NCBI GenBank assembly: GCA_910575705.1
Contig: CAJTFG010000004.1
Coordinates: 85,011-149,010, forward strand
Source of the DNA: Erysipelotrichales bacterium
Lineage (GTDB): Bacteria; Bacillota_I; Bacilli_A; Erysipelotrichales; Erysipelotrichaceae
Direction of reading: 5' to 3'
DNA: 64,000 bases
Part shown: piece after piece, positions 58,693 through 64,000 of the stretch
Numbering within the stretch: position 1 is the stretch's first letter
How the letters are laid out: each line of letters starts with the position of its first letter
Program-made: the position numbers and the translations under genes
The notes under the pieces: model-generated
What the model saw: the letters and a program-made list of their open reading frames with translations, nothing else
Databases searched by the model: none
What the model was told of the DNA's origin: nothing

Positions 58693-60780
58693 ATGAGAGA
58701 CTATTTAGCGCATGAAGTACGCAATGTTGTCGTACTGGGACATAGCGGTGTGGGAAAAACGGCTGTTTTGGAATCTATGTTGTATTTTACCAAGGCGAGC
58801 GATCGCTTCGGTAAAACGAAGGACGGAAGTTCTTTGATCGATTATGATGCGGAAGAGATACGACGCGGCATATCCGTATACGCCAGTTTGGTTCCTATCG
58901 AATGGAAGGAAAATAAGATCAATTTCATCGATACACCGGGGTATTTGGATTTTGTCGGAGAAAGCGAAGCGGGACTTGCGGTCGGCGATAATGCGCTGAT
59001 CGTTGTCGGAGCGAAAGAAGGCGTTCAAAGCGGAACGCAGAAGGCATGGGAAGAAGCGCAGGCCAGAAAGCTGCCGACGATTTTTTTCATCAATAAAACC
59101 GATGAAGAGCATGCGTCTTTCGAAAGCGCATATGAAGCCTTGCGAAAGGAATTTGGAAAGAGCGTTATCCCGTTTGAAGTTCCTATTGTAGAAAACGATG
59201 AGGTTATCGGTTCTGTGAACATCATGCGTGATAAGGCATGGTATTATAAAGGACCATTAGCAGATCCCGATAAAGCACAGCCCGTTCCGGAGCATATGCA
59301 GGATGTAGTTCGCGGGTATAAAGATCAGATCGCGGAAGCGATTGCCATGGGCGATGATGAACTTATGGAGAAGTTTTTCAGCGGGGAGGAGTTCAGTGAA
59401 GCAGAGCTTACCAGAGGCGTGCGTCTTGGTGTAAGAAACGGTGAGATCCGCCCGGTATTCAGTGGAAGTGCTATTCATACGATCGGTATTGAACGTCTCA
59501 TGGATCTGATCATCAAATATTTCCCGACGTATGGAGAAGCAGGCAATATCCTTGCTTATGATGAGGAAAAGCAGGAAGAGGTATTGTTGGAGACAAATGA
59601 AAAAGAAGCCTTGAGCGCGCAAGTGTTTAAGACGATTGTCGATCCGTTTGTCGGGCGTATCACATATGTAAAAGTTATGTCTGGCGTATTGAGCAGTGAC
59701 TCTGTAGTATATAACACGAAGAAGGATAAGACGGAAAAGATCAATCAGATCTATATTATAAAGGGAAAGCATCAAACAGCGGTAGGGAAGCTGTTTACGG
59801 GAGATATCGGAGCCGTTGTAAAACTGCAGTTCACGCAGACGGATGATACGCTTTGTGAGAAAACTAGAAGGCTGCGCATGGAACCGCTTCTCTTTTCATC
59901 TCCTATGCTGGGGATGTCGGTAGCGCCGAAATCAAAAAATGACGAAGATAAGATGAGCAATGCGCTTGCCCGCATGGTGGAAGAAGATCCGACACTGCGT
60001 TTGGAAAATAATTTGGAAACCAGACAAACTGTTTTATACGGTGTCGGGGATCAGCATTTGGATGTTGTTTTGGCAAAGCTGAAATCCAAATATAAAGTCG
60101 AAGTCTCCCTGCATGAACCACGTGTGCCGTATCGAGAAACGATCCGTGCTAAGGCAGTCGGTGAAGGGCGTCATAAAAAGCAATCCGGCGGACATGGGCA
60201 GTTCGGTCATGTGTTCGTGGAATTTGCGCCGAATCCGGATGAAACGGAAATGGTATTTGAAGAAAAGGTATTCGGCGGTGCGGTGCCGCGCCAGTATTTC
60301 CCTGCCGTAGAAACGGGTTTGCGCGAATGCATGCAGAGGGGAGTTCTTGCGGGGTATAAGGTAGTAAATATCAAAACCACGTTGCTGGATGGCAAGTATC
60401 ACGATGTTGATTCCAGTGAAATGGCCTTTAAACAGGCCGCGCGTCTGGCATACAAAGCGGGTATGAAGGAAGCAAAGCCGATCTTGTTGGAACCGATCAT
60501 CGATGTGCAGGTCAAGGTTCCTGATGAATATACGGGCGCGATCATCGGTGATTTCAATAAGCGCAGAGGCTCTATTCTGGGAATGGATATGAAGGACGGT
60601 TATCAGGTCATCAACGCGCAGGTTCCTCTGGCGGAGATGCTGCGATATCCGATAGAGCTGCGTGCGATGACACAAGGCAGAGGAACATATACGCAAAAGT
60701 TTGAACGTTATGATCCCGTACCTTCTCATATTAGCGAAAGAATCATAAAGGAAGCTTCCTTGGAAGAGGAAGAAGAATGA
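58693..60780 (+). CDS. EF-G paralogue (EF-G2-like translational GTPase)
   Basis: 695 residues. G1 G-H-S-G-V-G-K-T (16-23), G3 D-T-P-G-Y-L-D-F, G4 N-K-T-D; then domain II and the EF-G domains III-V with G-V-G-D-Q-H-L-D and G-H-G-Q-F-G-H-V. The R-R-G-I-S-V switch replaces the canonical R-G-I-T-I-x-x-A, as in the EF-G-like/EF-G2 group rather than housekeeping FusA. Its role may be in ribosome stress or recycling. It is downstream of an ankyrin gene, not in a str operon, which supports paralogue status. GGAGGAT precedes the ATG. Confidence 0.9.
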   Translation: MRDYLAHEVRNVVVLGHSGVGKTAVLESMLYFTKASDRFGKTKDGSSLIDYDAEEIRRGISVYASLVPIEWKENKINFIDTPGYLDFVGESEAGLAVGDNALIVVGAKEGVQSGTQKAWEEAQARKLPTIFFINKTDEEHASFESAYEALRKEFGKSVIPFEVPIVENDEVIGSVNIMRDKAWYYKGPLADPDKAQPVPEHMQDVVRGYKDQIAEAIAMGDDELMEKFFSGEEFSEAELTRGVRLGVRNGEIRPVFSGSAIHTIGIERLMDLIIKYFPTYGEAGNILAYDEEKQEEVLLETNEKEALSAQVFKTIVDPFVGRITYVKVMSGVLSSDSVVYNTKKDKTEKINQIYIIKGKHQTAVGKLFTGDIGAVVKLQFTQTDDTLCEKTRRLRMEPLLFSSPMLGMSVAPKSKNDEDKMSNALARMVEEDPTLRLENNLETRQTVLYGVGDQHLDVVLAKLKSKYKVEVSLHEPRVPYRETIRAKAVGEGRHKKQSGGHGQFGHVFVEFAPNPDETEMVFEEKVFGGAVPRQYFPAVETGLRECMQRGVLAGYKVVNIKTTLLDGKYHDVDSSEMAFKQAARLAYKAGMKEAKPILLEPIIDVQVKVPDEYTGAIIGDFNKRRGSILGMDMKDGYQVINAQVPLAEMLRYPIELRAMTQGRGTYTQKFERYDPVPSHISERIIKEASLEEEEE

Positions 60781-60786
60781 TTTATA

Positions 60787-60819
60787 AGCTGTTTCCTTTG
60801 AAAAGGGAACGGCTTTTTT
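60787..60819 (+). terminator. Terminator after the EF-G paralogue
   Basis: AGCTGTTTCC / GGGAACGGCT stem with two G-U pairs, 8-nt loop and T run. Confidence 0.82.
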
Positions 60820-60906
60820 CGAAGAAAAAAACGATAAACTGCTGTCCTTTCTTGAGAAGATTGTAGTATAATATCATTAATCTTGATAAAGAGGAGGAAG
60901 TTCTGC

Positions 60907-61332
60907 ATGAAAAAAATTCTGGCGATATTCAGCTGTATGTTTTTGTTTTTATCTGTAACAGGATGCAACGCGTCTAAACAGGATGGAGGTATTATGGAGA
61001 CTTCGGCTTCTAAGGTTTTGAAAAAGCTGCAGCGCGATGATAATACATTCCTGTTGTTTTTGACAACGGATAAATGTTATTCATGCGATGAATACATGAA
61101 AATGCTGGAAAAGATTCAGGAAGAACAAGTTTTTGATATCTACTATGTTGTAATTGATGATGAAGATGAGGACAAGCTGGAAGAGCTAAAGATCATAACA
61201 GGAGACTATACGGATCTTCCTATGACGTATTATTTTAATAAAGGAGAGCTGAGTGCGGATAACATTAAAAAAAGTTATATCGAACCAGATCAGTTTAAGG
61301 AATGGATGAATCAGTTAGGGATTATGAAATAA
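60907..61332 (+). CDS. Thioredoxin-like lipoprotein with CxxC
   Basis: 141 residues from ATG 60907 (GAGGAGG upstream). Signal peptide with lipobox L-S-V-T-G-C (lipidated C20), then a thioredoxin-like domain with T-D-K-C-Y-S-C (C57, C60) and the cis-Pro in D-L-P-M-T. Membrane-anchored outside the cell; likely a thiol-disulfide redox factor. The next gene starts inside its 3' end. Confidence 0.85.
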   Translation: MKKILAIFSCMFLFLSVTGCNASKQDGGIMETSASKVLKKLQRDDNTFLLFLTTDKCYSCDEYMKMLEKIQEEQVFDIYYVVIDDEDEDKLEELKIITGDYTDLPMTYYFNKGELSADNIKKSYIEPDQFKEWMNQLGIMK

Positions 61333-62129
61333 AACCTGTCATTCAGGAAGTTCTGACGAAAGAAGACATCAAATATCAATTACAAAAAATGGGAATAAAA
61401 AAAGGCATGTCGGTATTGGTACATGCGGATCTGGATAACATCGGGTATTTGAGTAACGGACCGCAAACGGTCATCGATGCCTTGATCGATGCGGTAGGCT
61501 ATGACGGAACGATCGTCATGCCGACGTTTACATTGGATATGGTAGACCCTTGCTGTCGGAAAGATGTGCATATCGATTGCGAGAGCTGGGAATATATTCG
61601 AGACAGTATGAAACCCTTCGATCGCCGTTTAAGCTGCAGCGGCTCTGATGAGCTCGTTTCACAGTTTCTGCGCAATGAAGCAGTTGCAAGAAGCTATCAT
61701 CCGCTCTATTCATTTGCGGCTTGGGGAAAGTATGCAAAAGTGATCTGCGACCGCCATCCGCTGCATTTCAGTTTGTCAAAGGAATCTCCTTTAGGCAGGT
61801 TGTTTGAGTTGAATGGTTTTGTGCTTTTGCTCGGCTGTAGCTATGCGGAATGTGTGATGTTTCATATGGCGCGATATGATACCGGACAACTGCCGATCCG
61901 TATTGCCTGCTGTCCCGTTAACATTAACGGAAAAGCAGATTGGAAAGATCTGCTGGATCTGGATTTCGATAATACAGGATATGATATGGTGGGAAAGATC
62001 ATGGAAGAACGTGAGATCGTAAAGATGTGTGCCATGGGAGAAGGGCTGTGCCGTTTTTTCAGCGGACGACAGGCGGTTACCCTGGCGAAAGCGTATTATA
62101 ATCTGAAGAAAAAAGAATTCGTACTTTAA
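61302..62129 (+). CDS. AAC(3)-family N-acetyltransferase-like protein (YokD type)
   Basis: 275 residues if ATG 61302 is used. It overlaps the lipoprotein gene by 31 bp and its AAGGA site is very close, so the start is uncertain. Antibiotic_NAT fold: G-M-S-V-L-V-H-A-D-L-D-N-I-G, D-G-T-I-V-M-P-T-F, Y-H-P-L-Y-S-F-A-A-W-G and L-L-L-G-C-S-Y. Compared with resistance enzymes it lacks the S-H-x-D-x-S style and is closer to YokD/FrbF-like proteins, so aminoglycoside modification is not assured. Confidence 0.83.
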   Translation: MDESVRDYEIKPVIQEVLTKEDIKYQLQKMGIKKGMSVLVHADLDNIGYLSNGPQTVIDALIDAVGYDGTIVMPTFTLDMVDPCCRKDVHIDCESWEYIRDSMKPFDRRLSCSGSDELVSQFLRNEAVARSYHPLYSFAAWGKYAKVICDRHPLHFSLSKESPLGRLFELNGFVLLLGCSYAECVMFHMARYDTGQLPIRIACCPVNINGKADWKDLLDLDFDNTGYDMVGKIMEEREIVKMCAMGEGLCRFFSGRQAVTLAKAYYNLKKKEFVL

Positions 62130-62581
62130 ATAGATTTCAGTATGATCTTGGCGATCTCTGCAAGACAGGATTCATCCAGCTCGTCAAAACGCTGAAACCG
62201 TACAGAATCGATATCAAGGACACCGATCAAGGTGTTCTTTTTTATCAGAGGAAGGACGATCTCCGAATTGCTGGCACTGTCACAGGCGATATGCGTCGGA
62301 AATTCATGGACGTTGTCGATCCGCATGATTCGACGCTGCTGCGCCGCTGTTCCGCATACGCCGTTTCCCATTGCGATATGCATGCAGGCAACCTTTCCCT
62401 GAAAAGGCCCCAATACCAATTCATCGTTCTTATATAAATAAAAACCCGCCCAGTTGATGTCTTCTAAATATTCATATAGCAACGCGCTCGCATTTGCGAG
62501 ATTTGCGATGATATCATGCTCGTTTTCTAATAGTGCTGTCAGCATTTTTTGCAGCTGCCGGTACGTTTCTTTTTTATTCAT
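62126..62581 (-). CDS. msrC: Free methionine-(R)-sulfoxide reductase (GAF domain)
   Basis: 151 residues, single GAF domain. The three conserved cysteines C66, C76 and C100 are in A-C-M-H-I, N-G-V-C-G-T-A and H-I-A-C-D, and S-E-I-V-L-P-L follows. Repairs free methionine-R-sulfoxide with thioredoxin. GAGGTGAT precedes the ATG. The stop overlaps the convergent acetyltransferase gene by 4 bp. Confidence 0.93.
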   Translation of the reverse strand: MNKKETYRQLQKMLTALLENEHDIIANLANASALLYEYLEDINWAGFYLYKNDELVLGPFQGKVACMHIAMGNGVCGTAAQQRRIMRIDNVHEFPTHIACDSASNSEIVLPLIKKNTLIGVLDIDSVRFQRFDELDESCLAEIAKIILKSI

Positions 62582-62653
62582 ATGATCACCTCTTATAGTG
62601 TTATTTTAACATAGATGATATATAAAAAGCAGAAATCGCGATGGATTCCTGCA

Positions 62654-62929
62654 TTATTTCATCTTGGATACGGTATTAGACAGTTTTGTATAGGCCTTGG
62701 AGATCTTCGTTTTTTCTTCTGCCTGCATTTTATACCATCCTTGTTTTTTCATCAGATCGTATAAATTTCTTTGCATGGTGCTGATTTCTTCATATAAGCT
62801 GTCAATCTCAGAATACAGCGATTCGTTGCTCGTTTCTTGTGAAAATGTATTAAACAATGCCTTCAGATGTTTCAGATCGATGAGAAGATTGGTAGCTATT
62901 GCTTTATCATCGTATGTTGCTTTAGCCAT
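62654..62929 (-). CDS. Coat-F-like spore coat protein
   Basis: 91 residues, all helical. D-D-K-A-I-A-T-N-L-L-I-D-L-K-H-L start, E-T-S-N-E-S-L and a L-Y-D-L-M-K-K-Q-G-W-Y-K end fit the CotF/Coat_F family found in spore coats and in relatives of unknown role. AAAGGAGG precedes the ATG. Overlaps the gene before it by 8 bp. Confidence 0.8.
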   Translation of the reverse strand: MAKATYDDKAIATNLLIDLKHLKALFNTFSQETSNESLYSEIDSLYEEISTMQRNLYDLMKKQGWYKMQAEEKTKISKAYTKLSNTVSKMK

Positions 62930-63134
62930 TGTGTACCTCCTTTTCTACGAGGGATAACAAACGCTCATCTATTTTGACGAGGGTTTTCATGATCGTATTT
63001 ACTTCCTTTTCTACTTCTTTTTCCTGTATAAGGCTTATCTCGTGAGACAGACGCGTATGCAGTGCATCCGTCTGACCGATACAGTCTTCGATATACAGAA
63101 GATCCTTTCCGGTTAACATGTAATCAGATTTCAT
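62922..63134 (-). CDS. Small helical partner of the coat-F-like protein
   Basis: 70 residues, Glu/Lys-rich, no membrane segment. Two helices with L-Y-I-E-D-C-I-G-Q and E-K-E-V-E-K-E-V-N. Starts the two-gene operon with AAAGGAG before ATG and is translationally coupled to the coat-F-like gene. Similar small proteins are often next to coat-F genes in Bacillota (recollection); no function known. Confidence 0.7.
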   Translation of the reverse strand: MKSDYMLTGKDLLYIEDCIGQTDALHTRLSHEISLIQEKEVEKEVNTIMKTLVKIDERLLSLVEKEVHNG

Positions 63135-63235
63135 TGCTATTCGCTCCTTTCATATTTAGTATGCAGACGTTGTGGGCGGCTATTCGGTAAATCTGTGAAA
63201 ATATGGTATAATGATAGCCTGAATGGAGTGAGCAG

Positions 63236-63772
63236 ATGGAACTGAAAGAGATGGACAGTGTCTATATTCAAAGTTTTAAGCACGATGGGTCTTTGCATCG
63301 GACATGGGCTAAGGGGACTATACTGGAATATACACAAAAGCGTATGGTGCTGATCACGAATAAGGCGGTTGTAACGGAAGCAGATGGGCGAACATGGATC
63401 ACCCGGGAACCGGCGGTCTGTTTTTTCTATCCCGACAAATGGTACAATGTCATCAGCATGATCCGCAAGACGGGCGTTCATTATTATTGCAATATAGCAT
63501 CACCGTCGTTATATGACGGAGAAGCGATTAAAAATATCGACTATGATTTGGATGTAAAGGTCATGCCCGATGGAACATATCATATCTTAGATGAGGATGA
63601 GTATGCATTGCACCGTCAACAGATGCATTACGACGCAATGCTTCATGACGTGATTCAGGCGGCTTTGAAAAGGGTACTTACCGATGTTCAATTAAAAAAT
63701 TCTCCTTTTTCCAGCAGAGAGGTCTTGTGTTTTTACGATAAATATTTATCTTTTGTGAAAACAAACTCTTGA
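63236..63772 (+). CDS. DUF402 nucleoside di/triphosphatase-like protein
   Basis: 178 residues, the YgaC/Ntdp branch of DUF402. It has F-K-H-D-G-S-L-H-R-T-W, Y-N-V-I-S-M-I-R-K-T-G-V-H-Y-Y-C-N-I-A-S-P and the metal-binding D-Y-D-L-D-V-K-V / D-E-D-E-Y. Hydrolyses NTP/NDP in characterised relatives. A TATAAT at 63207-63212 probably drives it. No clear terminator before the rRNA promoter. Confidence 0.88.
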   Translation: MELKEMDSVYIQSFKHDGSLHRTWAKGTILEYTQKRMVLITNKAVVTEADGRTWITREPAVCFFYPDKWYNVISMIRKTGVHYYCNIASPSLYDGEAIKNIDYDLDVKVMPDGTYHILDEDEYALHRQQMHYDAMLHDVIQAALKRVLTDVQLKNSPFSSREVLCFYDKYLSFVKTNS

Positions 63773-63818
63773 AAAACAAGCCTTTCTGAAAAAAACACAA
63801 AAAAAGTAAAAAAAGGAG

Positions 63819-63848
63819 TTGACTATAGAGGAAGAAGAGTGGTATTAT
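63819..63848 (+). promoter_or_regulatory. rRNA operon promoter
   Basis: TTGACT (63819-63824), 18-bp spacer, TATTAT (63843-63848). The following ~108-nt leader contains short AAGTCAC/GTGACAAA-like repeats near 63925-63942 and leads into 16S. Confidence 0.75.
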
Positions 63849-63956
63849 AAACGAGCGCAAAAATGAAGAGCGCGAGAAATCGATCTATGAAAACTGAACA
63901 GGAAGCGTCAATTCAAAAAAAGAAGTCACGATAAGTGACAAAGGATAAAAGAAGAG

Positions 63957-64000
<44 letters not shown>

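Overview
The window looks like the chromosome of an anaerobic, low-to-mid-GC member of the Bacillota. It has a pyruvate:ferredoxin oxidoreductase, sporulation-type genes (YunB-, YunC- and coat-F-like), strong Shine-Dalgarno sites, many intrinsic terminators, DeoR/MerR/XRE regulators and PTS sugar uptake. The style of the genes suggests an Erysipelotrichia-like gut bacterium. That placement is an inference; the first 44 bases of a 16S rRNA gene at the right edge are too few to confirm it.

Layout. 0-2 kb: 3' part of a large surface-type protein built from ~100-residue tandem repeats. 2.2-7.6 kb: PFOR (nifJ), a YfnB-type HAD phosphatase and a glycosyltransferase with TPRs. 7.8-13.5 kb: a decayed AEC permease, a DUF4272 protein, and a MacB-type ABC ATPase with a giant FtsX-like permease. 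13.6-20.1 kb: an accessory island between two inverted tRNA-Leu genes. It holds an XRE/membrane regulator with a 32-aa partner, a ~3 kb serine-recombinase element with inverted-repeat ends (14686-17677), a PH-like protein, and a divergent MerR regulator and GNAT acetyltransferase with a textbook 19-bp-spacer MerR promoter.

20.2-36.4 kb is one large sugar-acid locus. It encodes an L-ascorbate-type PTS (IIA, IIC, IIB) and UlaG, UlaD, two UlaE-like epimerases, UlaF, a second class II aldolase, a ribulose-phosphate 3-epimerase-like protein, split transketolase, an SgcQ/BtpA protein, two HAD phosphatases, an unassigned FG-GAP-like protein and a DeoR regulator. The genes can carry L-ascorbate from uptake through 3-keto-L-gulonate-6-P, L-xylulose-5-P and L-ribulose-5-P to D-xylulose-5-P and the pentose phosphate pathway. 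A short motif, TTCATAAAA, recurs in the control regions of this locus and is the best candidate for the DeoR operator. A TPR membrane protein in front of the DeoR gene appears to be translated from a leaderless mRNA.

36.4-64 kb is mostly core genome. It contains two tRNA-Arg genes, a DUF2207 membrane protein, a lactonase, a GarR-like reductase, and a divergent threonine cluster (hom-lysC-asd against thrC-thrB-ACT protein). Next come DUF1461, Maf, an atypical tRNA-Thr, ProXp-like editing, KtrBA potassium uptake, YunC/YunB-like proteins and a Rieske oxidoreductase. An ABC-F ATPase follows, with a leader that looks like a ribosome-mediated attenuator. A patatin lipase, a tiny ORF under a cre-like box, an ankyrin protein and an EF-G paralogue come next. 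The last genes are a CxxC lipoprotein, an AAC(3)-like acetyltransferase, free-Met-sulfoxide reductase, coat-F-like proteins and a DUF402 protein, followed by an rRNA promoter and the start of 16S rRNA.

The less ordinary signals are the attenuator-like ABC-F leader, the hybrid Ula/Sgc locus with its repeated operator motif, the leaderless gene, the minimal recombinase element with several structured control sites, and the cre-controlled mini-gene at 57.8 kb.
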